Part shown: positions 26,283 to 34,753 of the stretch, one piece after another
Layout: each line of letters opens with the position of its first letter
How positions within the stretch are numbered: position 1 is the stretch's first letter
Source: Betaproteobacteria bacterium
Lineage (GTDB): Bacteria > Pseudomonadota > Gammaproteobacteria > Burkholderiales > Casimicrobiaceae
Assembly (NCBI GenBank): GCA_013298765.1
Contig: JAAFJA010000014.1
Coordinates: 1 to 64,000, forward strand
DNA: 64,000 nucleotides
Reading direction: 5' to 3'
Notes under the pieces: model-generated
The model's database searches: none
The model's input: the letters and a program-made list of their open reading frames with translations, nothing else
What the model was told of the DNA's origin: nothing
Translations under genes and position numbers: made by a program

Positions 26283-27251
26283 TCAGCGTCTGTGCCTTCG
26301 CCGCCAATCTGAAAACCCCCCTACCACGTCCAAATACCACGCAGGCGCCCACTCAAAGTCCTTCTTCAGGTGGTTGTAACGAATCGCCTTACACCGCCAC
26401 GCGTCTCGTAGCCTTGGTCTGAGGTCTACCATCAACCAGGAGACGAGCTGAAACAGGTGATGACGTTCCTCCAGCGAGCGCGTCTCAAAAGGGACGCGCC
26501 CTGGCAGCAACGGAATGTCTGCGATGCCCGTGGCATCGAGCACATACTCGCGAAGGTGAACAGTCTTCAAACGCGTCGCCAAGCAAGAGCACAGATAATG
26601 CGTAACATCGAACATATCTAACGGTGGGAGCTTCGGACTTACCGTTCGCCCTTCACTTTGCAGCGCTGCACAGAGACCCAGATGCCAGGCAGACGACTGC
26701 CTGTCGTAGCTGATGACAGACTGCCTTACCGCGTCGCGCAGATCGAAGCCGCAGGCAAAACAGGTGGAGAGCACATCGCCGCGCGGTTGTGCGCCAACGC
26801 CCATGTCGAGCCGATGGAATGCAACGGCCGTCCCGCAGGCTGGGCAGCGATCACGCAGCATGCTCACATGCTTGGCGCACATCGTGTTGAACGACACCCG
26901 CCATTCAGTTCTGAAGTACGGCTCGGCATCTTCCGCCAGGCAGGCTGAGCAGAACTGCAGCCCGAAACCCCAACGAGTTCGGTGGTACATCCCCATCGTC
27001 TGGATCCACTGTACGGCACCGGCAGGACGAATGCGCTTTACCAAATGACCTTCATACGTGCGCAGTGCACAGGCGTTCGCCAGGTCGTCGGCTGTCCCGG
27101 TTCGCATGGCGAGCTCGTCAATTAACCACTGTGGCGCCAACCGGTCGATGTCACGATTCCACACCTGGAAACGCTCACCACAGATCAAATTGCTGAAGGT
27201 CTGGACCTTCAGGCCATGGCCACGCGCTAGGCGAAGTAACCAGCAGGACAA
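26283..27251 (-). CDS. tniQ: TniQ-family protein, second copy (5' end lacks a canonical start)
   Basis: TniQ proteins recruit the transposase to a target site. The 322 residues from TTG 27251 show the TniQ hallmark WLLRLARGHG and three zinc-finger-like pairs (CSACLAED, CPACGTAV, CFACGFDL). However, homology continues upstream of that TTG: codons from 27311 read WPIRYKPHPHELLSCWLLR, matching the PLPDELLTSWLLR of the other copy, and no ATG, GTG or TTG occurs between the in-frame stop (27312-27314) and 27251. Either a non-standard start (ATC, CTG) is used or the 5' end has been damaged. It diverges strongly from the first copy. Confidence 0.75.
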   Translation of the reverse strand: MSCWLLRLARGHGLKVQTFSNLICGERFQVWNRDIDRLAPQWLIDELAMRTGTADDLANACALRTYEGHLVKRIRPAGAVQWIQTMGMYHRTRWGFGLQFCSACLAEDAEPYFRTEWRVSFNTMCAKHVSMLRDRCPACGTAVAFHRLDMGVGAQPRGDVLSTCFACGFDLRDAVRQSVISYDRQSSAWHLGLCAALQSEGRTVSPKLPPLDMFDVTHYLCSCLATRLKTVHLREYVLDATGIADIPLLPGRVPFETRSLEERHHLFQLVSWLMVDLRPRLRDAWRCKAIRYNHLKKDFEWAPAWYLDVVGGFSDWRRRHRR

Positions 27252-27443
27252 CAGTTCATGTGGGTGAGGCTTGTAACGGATTGGCCACGTGCACTTTCTC
27301 GAATTCTGACGTTAAAACAACACGCTAGTACCGCCAACTCGGCACACCGCCCAGCCCTCTGCGAAGGATTGATTGAGGCCTAGAGTTTGCCGCACTGATG
27401 TCGGACTCGCGTTTGATTATTGTGCATGGGCGCTTGGGGTTTG

Positions 27444-28475
27444 CTACGCGTCATCTATTAGAACATGACGCATCCTGGGCGACCAATTTGTGTACGAACT
27501 AAGCAGTCGTCGCTTGGTAAGTCGCGCGAATCGAAGCACGCGACCCAGCCGCTGTGGCCAATCACACAACAACCAAAGACCCTCGATTAGGACCACGACT
27601 CGCTCATGAACGCGCGCGTGCTCGACAGTGAAACCGGCGCGACCCTTATCTGGGATCGCTTCTCTGTGGAGCAACGACCCCATGGCGGGACCAAGTCGAT
27701 TCAAGTGCACTCGGCGGGACCGGAGGATGTGGCACAGATTGCGCCAGTCGACAAAGTCATCGGCCATCGTTTGCGATTTATAGCCGTTGCCAATCGATTC
27801 CTGCCACCAGTGCACCGAAATCAAAGAGCGCAAACGTACCGCTACCTCGATGTCGCCAATGTCAAGTCGATAGTGAGGCGCATGCGCCAAATCATCCCCA
27901 CAGCGATGGCAATATCGCATGTTTTGGAGTAACGACATCCTTGGTTGTCCGACGTCGATGCGATGAGGAATCACCTGCGCACCACACGCCCAACACGCAT
28001 CGCACATGGCGACGTGATGCACATTGCATTCAACGTAAAACGCCAGGCGCCAGCTCCGCCTGAAGTAAGGCACGAAATCGGTACCAAGACAGCTCGGACA
28101 GTATTGTTGCCCATAGAGCTTGCGTTTACGGTGTTGGACGCCGATCGCAAGAATCCAAGGAGTATTGGTGGTCGTTTTTACTTCTTCAACAAACGTTCCC
28201 GAGAACCCCCGCAAAGTGCACTCGGTGAGTCGTCTTGCGTCGATTCCTGTGAGTTCGGCGTATCGCTTGAGGTGCGCGTCGGGGACCGAACGATCATAGT
28301 CTCGATTCAACGTCGCGGCACTTTTTCCCAATGCGACATCAAGAAGTCTCTGCAGCTTCATGCCGTTGCCATGGGCGGTACGTAACAACCAACTGGTCAG
28401 CAATTCGTCGGGTAGCGGCTGCGGGTGGACTGGGAATAAGTCGCCAAGGCGACCGCCCCACCGACCGTCAGACAT
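27444..28475 (-). CDS. tniQ: TniQ-family protein, first copy
   Basis: Starting at ATG 28475, 343 residues, overlapping the tniB stop by 8 bases. The N-terminus FPVHPQPLPDELLTSWLLRTAHGNG is the family signature; zinc-binding pairs follow (CPSCLGTD, CWACGAQ, CHRCGDD), and CNVHH is the usual link between them. It is the TniQ translationally coupled to tniB and so the standard target-selection partner. A 192-base gap separates it from the second tniQ copy. Confidence 0.88.
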   Translation of the reverse strand: MSDGRWGGRLGDLFPVHPQPLPDELLTSWLLRTAHGNGMKLQRLLDVALGKSAATLNRDYDRSVPDAHLKRYAELTGIDARRLTECTLRGFSGTFVEEVKTTTNTPWILAIGVQHRKRKLYGQQYCPSCLGTDFVPYFRRSWRLAFYVECNVHHVAMCDACWACGAQVIPHRIDVGQPRMSLLQNMRYCHRCGDDLAHAPHYRLDIGDIEVAVRLRSLISVHWWQESIGNGYKSQTMADDFVDWRNLCHILRSRRVHLNRLGPAMGSLLHREAIPDKGRAGFTVEHARVHERVVVLIEGLWLLCDWPQRLGRVLRFARLTKRRLLSSYTNWSPRMRHVLIDDA

Positions 28476-29391
28476 CGCGTACGAGGCGCTTGCGTTCCGC
28501 AGCTGGGACAAACTGACACTGCGCAATCGCCGCTGAATCGATTCGCTCTTGCCCGCGTTCGATCGCCCAGATCGCTGCCGCGTTGAGTAGTTCCGACACG
28601 GAACCGATCGTACCGTCGCTGCGCGCGTGAATCTCGAGCGACAACCCCTTCGCTGAAAGTTCGGAGGCTTCTTTCAGGGGGATCACTTGCTCGAAATTGG
28701 CCAGTAGTAGCCGGAACTCGCGATCAGCCTTCCACAAGGGGAGCGCTTCGACTTGGAAGCGAGAGGAGATTTGGGGATCTGCGTTGATGAGCTGTAGAGC
28801 CTTCTCGGTGCCCGCGCAGACAATGGAGATACGTAACTCGTTAGTGAGATAGCGCAGACCGTTGAAGAACGCTTCGCGTTGACCGGGCGTGCTTGCGAGC
28901 GCATAGCTCACTTCATCCAGCACTAACACCTTGATCTCGATCGCTCTAAGCAAGTTCACGACGACGGCGCGCAACTCACCCCGATCGCGGTTAGTTTTGT
29001 GGTAACGATTAAGTTGTCGCAGTATTTGACGGTAGAGTTCGGCGTCATCTGGACGCGGTGGCGTTTCCATCAGCATGACGGAAGCGACGACGTTTTCTCC
29101 CGCGCGGTTGTCATCAGCGGGATATTCTTCGGCAAACCGCTCCAAGATGTGCGATTTGCCATTGTTGCTGCGCCCCACGATCATCATGCACGGCATGCGA
29201 TTCACGCGTGGCATGCGCTCCAGGTCGCGCAATCGTTGCCCGATACGGTTGGCGCGATCATAGGGCACCCAGCGATCCATGCGGATGAACTCAAGTCGTT
29301 GATCCGTGGGGAGATCGGCAATGGCTGCTACCTCGGGCAGCAAATGCGGGTAGCGCTCAACGCTCGTGGTGGGCGCTTCAGTGTCAGACAT
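28468..29391 (-). CDS. tniB: TniB (TnsC-like) transposition ATPase
   Basis: A 307-residue AAA+ ATPase from ATG 29391 that overlaps the tniA stop by 8 bases. Walker A is MIVGRSNNGKSH, with the SNNGK form specific to TniB, and Walker B is VLVLDEVSYAL; sensor motif IVCAGTEKAL follows. It would polymerise on DNA, deliver target immunity and hand the target from TniQ to TniA. An upstream open frame adds 22 residues but the overlap and codon pattern favour 29391. Confidence 0.9.
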   Translation of the reverse strand: MSDTEAPTTSVERYPHLLPEVAAIADLPTDQRLEFIRMDRWVPYDRANRIGQRLRDLERMPRVNRMPCMMIVGRSNNGKSHILERFAEEYPADDNRAGENVVASVMLMETPPRPDDAELYRQILRQLNRYHKTNRDRGELRAVVVNLLRAIEIKVLVLDEVSYALASTPGQREAFFNGLRYLTNELRISIVCAGTEKALQLINADPQISSRFQVEALPLWKADREFRLLLANFEQVIPLKEASELSAKGLSLEIHARSDGTIGSVSELLNAAAIWAIERGQERIDSAAIAQCQFVPAAERKRLVRDV

Positions 29392-31327
29392 CAATAGGGT
29401 CTCGTTTCGTGAGTGCAGAGACCTTTGCGCCAGGCAATGGTACGAGTGGCCCGTCATCTTCGTCGGCCGCGCCGATCGGGGTCAACGACGTGTTCTGAGT
29501 GTCAACACTTTCTTGACGACGTTTTCTGACTGAGAAACGCTGGCTCTCGATCATGCGTTGTTGCTGGCGGCGAGCGCTACGCGTTGACTTCGCGGCCGTT
29601 TTGGCTTGCTCCCTCATCTCGTCAAGCCCTTCAAAGATCAACGCCTCATTTACTGCGCCACGGTTCTCAGCACGCTGACGTTGCCCGATCTGTTCGTTCT
29701 CCCAGAGTGTGATGTGGTCGAGCCGCGCATTGGTTTGCAATGGGAAGTAGCTGCCCACAAGCGGATCAAGAAAGTAGATTTCGCTTATGTCCCATGGGTC
29801 GTACTTGATCACGAACTTTCGGGCTAGCTTCGGGTTGTCGGGATCGCGAGCGGCGACCCAATTGCGAAGGATGTCACCGCCATAGCTGTGGTTCGCGAAC
29901 TTAATGCCATAGTCCTGCACCGTGCGTCGCTCGCTACGCAAGAAATCGATGCGCAACTTAAGCTCGTCGGTGATGACGTTGGGTAGGCCGATTCCCTTTC
30001 TGTCACCCCACCCAAGAATGCCGCGACGCCAAGCTTCGATTGGCGGCAACTCGCGGAGCCCTGAGTGTGGCTTTTGGTGGTAGTACTTTGTGATGAATAT
30101 AGTCATCCATCGGCGGAACTCACTAAGCGTCATGATCGGTCGTCCCTGGATGTCGTAGGCAAGGCTCCGTTGACCCTTTCCCGGCTGCCGTCCACCTTCG
30201 AGCTCGTGAATCTTCTTGAGATAGGTGCGGAAGGTACTCTCTACGAGTCCGGCGTAATTAGGCGCACCTTTCGGACGCTTGCGGACTTCGATGCCCCAGG
30301 CGTTGCACGCGCGCACGAAGTCCGGAGCCTCGAACTCGGAGGCGTTGTCCGTCATCACCACCGAGAACACGCCGTAACAAGGCCATTCGGCTTCCACTTG
30401 CAAATCGCGCATGAACCGCTCTTTGCGCAGGACCGCGTGGATAATGCATTCGCCCGCAACACGAACGCTCGGAGCTTCGAGCGATAACGAAAAACCTAAT
30501 ATGCAACGCGTGTGTACGTCGATGCAAATGGTCAAGGTGGGGGAGCCGTCAAGCGGTTTGCGGTGGACTTCATCAACCAGACAATAGTCAGCCGGTGTGT
30601 GATCGATCTGGGCGTGCGCTAAGGGGTACTCTACGTCCGGATACTGGCCGCGCTGCATCCCGTACTTTTCTTTCGCCGCCTTCTTGCCTTCGCGTGCGCG
30701 CAGGGTTGCTTGTGGATCAAGCATGCGGATCCGACGTCCAATCGTCGTTGGGTGTGGCGCTTTCAGCCCTGCCTCGTGACAGCGTTTCTGCACTAGCTCG
30801 GCGACCGTGGCAGGTGACTTCTTTTGTGCAAGGTACTCCGTGGCGATCGCCTCGCTTATGATCCGCTCCAGCGCCGGATCGAGCCGTAGCTTGTCTTTGT
30901 CGTTCCGATTGACGCGCAGGAGGGCGCGGATTGATTGCGTGGACTCGTAGCGTTCGAGCCAGCGGTAAATGGTAGGCACGCTCTTATGGAGCTTCTCAGC
31001 GGCGGCACGTACATCTGCGAGCTCTCGGAAGTGTTTTGGTTGCAAGAGAATGGGCCGCAGCACATCGAGCCGCTCACGCGCTTCGCGCCATCGGCGATCG
31101 CTGATTTGCGGCAGCGCTTCTTCTGCCAATCGACGAAGCCGGCTCGCTTCAGCGCTGTCGATTTCGAGCGGACAACTCGAAAGCTCAGACAGATTTACAG
31201 GCACTGATTGTCCCGCTTCGGCGCATTCGACGAGCACCGTTGTGAGGTCGATGAAATCGACGACCACCGCGTTTTGTCCGCGACACTGGACGAGCGATCC
31301 GGGCATGAGTTTAAGTTGCGAATTCAT
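29384..31327 (-). CDS. tniA: TniA (TnsB-like) DDE transposase
   Basis: A 647-residue transposase of the retroviral-integrase superfamily. N-terminal helical DNA-binding domains (about 60-160) include KLHKSVPTIYRWLERYE, a helix-turn-helix. The catalytic triad is visible: D in IDHTPADYCLVD (near 241), D in VMTDNASEF (near 326) and E in NYAGLVESTFR (near 362), with the typical 35-residue gap. A Mu-transposase C-terminal beta domain follows. Start ATG 31327 overlaps the tnsA stop (ATGA). It cuts and joins the 3' ends of the element. Confidence 0.92.
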   Translation of the reverse strand: MNSQLKLMPGSLVQCRGQNAVVVDFIDLTTVLVECAEAGQSVPVNLSELSSCPLEIDSAEASRLRRLAEEALPQISDRRWREARERLDVLRPILLQPKHFRELADVRAAAEKLHKSVPTIYRWLERYESTQSIRALLRVNRNDKDKLRLDPALERIISEAIATEYLAQKKSPATVAELVQKRCHEAGLKAPHPTTIGRRIRMLDPQATLRAREGKKAAKEKYGMQRGQYPDVEYPLAHAQIDHTPADYCLVDEVHRKPLDGSPTLTICIDVHTRCILGFSLSLEAPSVRVAGECIIHAVLRKERFMRDLQVEAEWPCYGVFSVVMTDNASEFEAPDFVRACNAWGIEVRKRPKGAPNYAGLVESTFRTYLKKIHELEGGRQPGKGQRSLAYDIQGRPIMTLSEFRRWMTIFITKYYHQKPHSGLRELPPIEAWRRGILGWGDRKGIGLPNVITDELKLRIDFLRSERRTVQDYGIKFANHSYGGDILRNWVAARDPDNPKLARKFVIKYDPWDISEIYFLDPLVGSYFPLQTNARLDHITLWENEQIGQRQRAENRGAVNEALIFEGLDEMREQAKTAAKSTRSARRQQQRMIESQRFSVRKRRQESVDTQNTSLTPIGAADEDDGPLVPLPGAKVSALTKRDPIDV

Positions 31328-32007
31328 GGCGTCTCGACGTGCCAAATCGTGCTGTTCATCGTGAGCTCGGTTTCGAGATCTGCCCCGATGCGCCGTTGCG
31401 CAATCAGCGTCCAGAGCTCGGTGAGCAGTTGCGCTTGATTTTGTTCGTTCTCTTGGCACAAGCGCAGGATGAGACCTACGCGCGATTGCTCGAAGCGTTG
31501 TAGCGACGTTAGCAGCAGGCTTGCATATGGCTCCATGGGCTCGCGACTAAGGTAACGCAATAGAAATCGTGCGTTCGACAGGGTGTCTGCCGGGATGTCG
31601 TCCTCGGTCACCACTCGGAACACCCAGCCACTTGAGGCGGCGTACTCCTGGGCGGCAGCGTGCTTTGCGATCATCAAGGGATCGGCTTTGGCGACGATCC
31701 ACTTGGGCTTCACCTCGATAATCTCGTGAGGCCGCGCTTTGAAACTCGGATTGGTTGATCGATACTCGATGAACATGTCCGGTGTGTAGCGTGCGTCGCG
31801 TCCCTCGTATCGGTATGAGATGCTGAATGGTTGCGTTCGGTACTGCGCGACGTCTGGATCGAAACGCAGGAGGGTTAAGTAGTCGTTTTCAAGTAAAGAC
31901 TCAAATTCCTGTCCGTCCGGCGTAACGCCACGGATCCCCTCATAGGACTTGATCGGTACACGCCGTGCTGGAGGTTTCGGTGCAGATTTCTCATATAACG
32001 TGCTCAT
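31324..32007 (-). CDS. tnsA: TnsA endonuclease
   Basis: A 227-residue restriction-like nuclease when started at ATG 32007 (a TTG at 32025 is also possible). Catalytic residues are in order: FESLLENDYLTLL (Glu), YTPDMFIEY (Asp) and EIIEVKPKW (E-x-K). The C-terminal domain (from about 150) would contact the transposase. With TnsA present the element can cut its 5' ends and move by cut and paste rather than replicatively. Only 36 bases lie between this ATG and the transposon tip at 32043. Confidence 0.9.
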   Translation of the reverse strand: MSTLYEKSAPKPPARRVPIKSYEGIRGVTPDGQEFESLLENDYLTLLRFDPDVAQYRTQPFSISYRYEGRDARYTPDMFIEYRSTNPSFKARPHEIIEVKPKWIVAKADPLMIAKHAAAQEYAASSGWVFRVVTEDDIPADTLSNARFLLRYLSREPMEPYASLLLTSLQRFEQSRVGLILRLCQENEQNQAQLLTELWTLIAQRRIGADLETELTMNSTIWHVETP

Positions 32008-32043
32008 AAGCACGTACTTTCTCAAATATTTAACGTTTTGTCA
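31985..32043. repeat. Right transposon end with short repeats
   Basis: Read on the minus strand, the tip is TGACAAAACGTTAAATATTT followed by GAGAAAG. A second related stretch, ACGTTATATGAGAAA (about 31987-32000), falls within the first tnsA codons. The two copies of ACGTTA...TGAGAAA could be transposase-binding sites. The boundary is fixed only by the comM frame, so it may be off by a few bases owing to target duplication. Confidence 0.5.
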
Positions 32044-32703
32044 GGGGGAAGTGATCCAAAACCCGGTGAAATTTCCCTCGCGCATCACGGCGTATTGTTT
32101 CTGGACGAATTTGCGGAATTTGATCGCTGCATTCTTGACGTGCTGCGCGAACCGCTGGAAACGCGATCAATCAATATTTCCCGAGCCGCGCGGCAGGTGA
32201 CGTATCCGGCCAACTTTCAACTCGTGGCGGCGATGAATCCTTGCGCCGATGGCTATCTCGGCGCTCAAATCGCAGCTAAACCGTGTCGTTGTACGCCGGA
32301 TCAAATTGCGCGATATCGCAATCGCATTTCCGGGCCGCTGCTTGATCGAATCGACTTGCATGTGATGGTGCCAATGCAGGGGCACGAGCTCACGCGTGCG
32401 CCCCTCGCGGGTGAGACGTCGGCGGAATCTTCGTCGCGTGTGCGCGAGCGAGTCGTCGCTGCTCATGAGCGTGCGTTGGCGCGGCAAGGTAGCGCAAACG
32501 CGATGCTGGGCGTGGCGGAGCTTGCGACGCACTGCGCGCTTGATGCGTCTGGCGAGGGTTTGCTTGCCCAGGCCGCACAGCGCCTTGGCCTGTCAGTGCG
32601 CGCCCAGCATCGCGTGTTACGCGTGGCCCGCACCATTGCCGATCTTGAATCCAGCGACGTGCTGCGAACGAAGCATCTTGCGGAAGCGCTAGGATATCGA
32701 TAA
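32044..32703 (+). pseudogene. comM: comM (yifB) C-terminal remnant, disrupted by the Tn7-like element
   Basis: The frame from GGG 32044 encodes 219 residues matching the C-terminal half of the magnesium-chelatase-like AAA+ protein ComM/YifB: GEISLAHHGVLFLDEFAEF (Walker B), FQLVAAMNPCADGY (sensor 1), the CRCTPDQ zinc-like turn, RNRISGPLLDRIDL (arginine finger region) and ending RTIADLESSDVLRTKHLAEALGYR. The N-terminal half with Walker A (about 275 residues) is missing from the window. ComM is a branch-migration helicase for natural transformation, so this cell should have lost that activity unless another copy exists. A TTG at 32038 keeps the fragment open but expression is doubtful. Confidence 0.92.
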
Positions 32704-33186
32704 ATGACAGCAAATTAGGTTTATTTCAAGCTTTATCTGGATAAATTGTTAATTTTTATACTAGCGAAGAATAAAAGAAACGGAAGTTAGGCCTTATTAA
32801 ATAAGGGCTAGACGATTTTTGTTTATTTTTTTAAACAGGAAAGACAATACTCATTTTTGTCCAAGACACTTGACATGCGCTTGATACCTGAACAGAATTC
32901 GTCCTAGACGTTTCGTCTCCCGCTTCTCCTCCCTGAGCGGGTGTTCGTGGCAACTCCTTCTCGAGACGGCAACGAACATTAGCCTCTTAGCCGGCAACGG
33001 CTCGGAGGCTTTTCTTTTTGTTGCGTGCGCATCTGCTGAAGGTAGCTCGATCACGCGACTGACCGATTTGTCCATACGACGCACTGTTTTTTGTCGATCC
33101 TTTGGTGGATCGCTTTTGTGAAGGCAACGGGACAGTGCCGGGCGTGCAATCGCCGAAGCGGTGCGTAGACATCTGCGAGCCGCAGC
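32704..33186. other. AT-rich intergenic region with hairpins
   Basis: The first 160 bases are markedly AT-rich with runs of T and A, and contain the small palindrome CCTTAT-TAA-ATAAGG (32792-32806). A strong terminator lies at 32981-33021. No coding frame was found. The region separates comM from engB, which points the other way, so two transcription units converge here. Confidence 0.55.
32981..33021 (+). terminator. Rho-independent terminator
   Basis: AGCCTC (32981) pairs with GAGGCT through a nested AGCCG/CGGCT stem around the loop GCAA, ending at 33010, and is followed by TTTTCTTTTTG. It is oriented for plus-strand transcripts, i.e. comM readthrough or an unseen small RNA started in the AT-rich stretch. 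Confidence 0.65.
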
Positions 33187-33873
33187 CTAGGCGTCAACCG
33201 TGCCGAAAAAGCTATCGCAAAACTTCATTCCGAGCCCTGAGCTCGCTGAAAAGAGAACGACGCTGTCGGCGTCCGTCAAGTACTCGCTTGCCTCCTGGCG
33301 AAGTGTGTTCTCGGCACGCATGCGCTCGCTTTGAGTGAGTTTGTCCGCTTTGTTGAGCAGCCACAAAATCTGCGGGCGAGGCCGCGCGTCAGTCGGCAGC
33401 TGGTTGATCCAGTCGATAAATTCGAGGTCTAGAGCATGCGGCGCATGTCGAATGTCGGAAACGATCACAATGGACTTGAGTGCGCTGCGAAGGCGCAAAT
33501 ACTCTTCAATCACGCCGATCCACACTCGCTGTTTGTCGCGCGGAGTCTTCGCAAAGCCGTAGCCTGGTAAATCGACGAGGTAGCCGCCGCCGCGCAGCGT
33601 GAAAAAGTTCAGTTCACGTGTTCGACCCGGCAGTTTGCTCGCGTACGCGAGCCTCGTTTGCCCGACAAACCGGTTGATCGTGCTCGATTTGCCTGCGTTT
33701 GAGCGGCCAACGAATGCGATCTCTGCGCCGCTTTCGGCCGGACAGCCCGCATATTCCACCACTGACTTTTCGAATCGAGCTGCGGCAAACCGGGCGATTC
33801 GCTCGATTTTCGGCGACGCCTGAGGGGATTTCGCGGGCGCGACGCGCGCCTGCGTGGGGTCGGGTTTTGGCAT
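33187..33873 (-). CDS. engB: Ribosome-biogenesis GTPase EngB (YsxC/YihA)
   Basis: A 228-residue GTPase starting at ATG 33873; the open frame beyond that is non-coding. GTPase motifs are complete: G1 VGRSNAGKSST, G2/switch region KLPGRTRELNFF, G3 DLPGYGFAKTP, G4 LLNKADKL and G5 SASSG. EngB assists assembly of the large ribosomal subunit and is normally essential. It is divergent from the cytochrome c4 gene, an arrangement common in Betaproteobacteria. Confidence 0.95.
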   Translation of the reverse strand: MPKPDPTQARVAPAKSPQASPKIERIARFAAARFEKSVVEYAGCPAESGAEIAFVGRSNAGKSSTINRFVGQTRLAYASKLPGRTRELNFFTLRGGGYLVDLPGYGFAKTPRDKQRVWIGVIEEYLRLRSALKSIVIVSDIRHAPHALDLEFIDWINQLPTDARPRPQILWLLNKADKLTQSERMRAENTLRQEASEYLTDADSVVLFSASSGLGMKFCDSFFGTVDA

Positions 33874-34078
33874 GTTCGCTCGGTCGATACGGGGACAATA
33901 TGCAGACAATACGGGAAGGCGGAGGTAGACACGAAAGACTCGGTCTTTTCCCGATTCACGCATTGCCTATAATTTTAGGTTGTCATCTGACTGCCTGGGC
34001 CATTGGCTCGGCGTGCGATGGGTTTCGTCACGAATCAACCGTGAACGCCTGTCTCTAGCTTCTCAAGAAATCATCATC

Positions 34079-34732
34079 ATGTCTCGCACTCTATCGCGTT
34101 CACTCGTTGTATTCCTTAGCGCAGGCTTGCTTTCGCTTCCCGCGTTCGCACAAGCCAACAAGGACCCAGATTTTGTGAAAGGGCAGGCGCTCGCGGGCGT
34201 GTGTGCGGGATGCCACGGTGCCGATGGACATTCCGGCGTGCCGACGCAGCCAAGTCTTGCGGGGATGGGCTGGCAGTACACCGCACGTCAGCTGAAACAT
34301 TTCAAGACGGGTCAGCGAGATAACGCCATCATGAAAGGCTTCGCTGCGACTCTTTCCGACGCAGATATGAAAGCGCTTGGCGTGTATTTCGCGGCGCAAG
34401 TGCCGCGTAGCGTGGGCACTAAAGACATGGCGCTTGCAAAAACGGCCGAGCGACTCTATCGCGGTGGCGATACCGCGCGCGGCATTCCATCCTGTGCCGG
34501 ATGTCATTCGCCAAGCGGCGCTGGTATCCCCGGGCAGTATCCGCGAATTGGCGGACAACACGCCGAGTACGTGCTCTCCTCGCTGATGGGATACAAGTCC
34601 GGCGCGCGCGGTAAAGCGACGAAGGAAGATCCGAACACCCAAGGTAAGATCATGATGCAAATCGCCGCGAAACTGACCGACGCCGAAATGAAAGCGCTGG
34701 CTGAATACAGCGCCGGTCTCGCCGCCAAGTAA
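34079..34732 (+). CDS. Di-heme cytochrome c4
   Basis: A 217-residue periplasmic electron carrier, start ATG 34079. The signal peptide ends after AFA (residue 24). Two haem c sites, CAGCH at 42-46 and CAGCH at 139-143, each sit in a cytochrome c domain, with distal Met ligands expected in the segments around KGFAATL and QGKIMMQIA. The family passes electrons from the bc1 complex to terminal oxidases. In related species resB/resC follow; here a MOSC gene does. An intrinsic terminator begins 47 bases after the stop. Confidence 0.92.
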   Translation: MSRTLSRSLVVFLSAGLLSLPAFAQANKDPDFVKGQALAGVCAGCHGADGHSGVPTQPSLAGMGWQYTARQLKHFKTGQRDNAIMKGFAATLSDADMKALGVYFAAQVPRSVGTKDMALAKTAERLYRGGDTARGIPSCAGCHSPSGAGIPGQYPRIGGQHAEYVLSSLMGYKSGARGKATKEDPNTQGKIMMQIAAKLTDAEMKALAEYSAGLAAK

Positions 34733-34753
34733 CTCGCTCCCGAGCGCATCGCT

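Larger units (their letters stand above)
26283..32043 (-). mobile_element. Tn7-like transposition module (tnsA-tniA-tniB-tniQ-tniQ) inserted in comM
   Basis: Five minus-strand genes, each overlapping the next except for the two tniQ copies, form a complete Tn7-type cut-and-paste machine: TnsA endonuclease, TniA (TnsB-like) DDE transposase, TniB ATPase and two TniQ target selectors. The right end is set by the comM coding frame, which resumes exactly at 32044; the element side ends in TCA (5'-TGACAAAACGTTA on the minus strand). The left end is not identified; accessory DNA runs on to the window edge. The interrupted point, just before the GEISLAHHGVLFLDE Walker B region of ComM, is in the part of comM that Acinetobacter AbaR/Tn6022-type islands are known to use. 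Confidence 0.85.

Noticed and set aside
26283-32043. CRISPR-associated transposon
   Set aside because: No Cas genes and no repeat-spacer array were seen anywhere in the window; tnsA with two tniQ genes alone does not show RNA guidance.
32038-32703. Independent small AAA gene starting at TTG 32038
   Set aside because: Its sequence matches only the C-terminal half of ComM and the first codons belong to the transposon tip, so it is a disrupted remnant.
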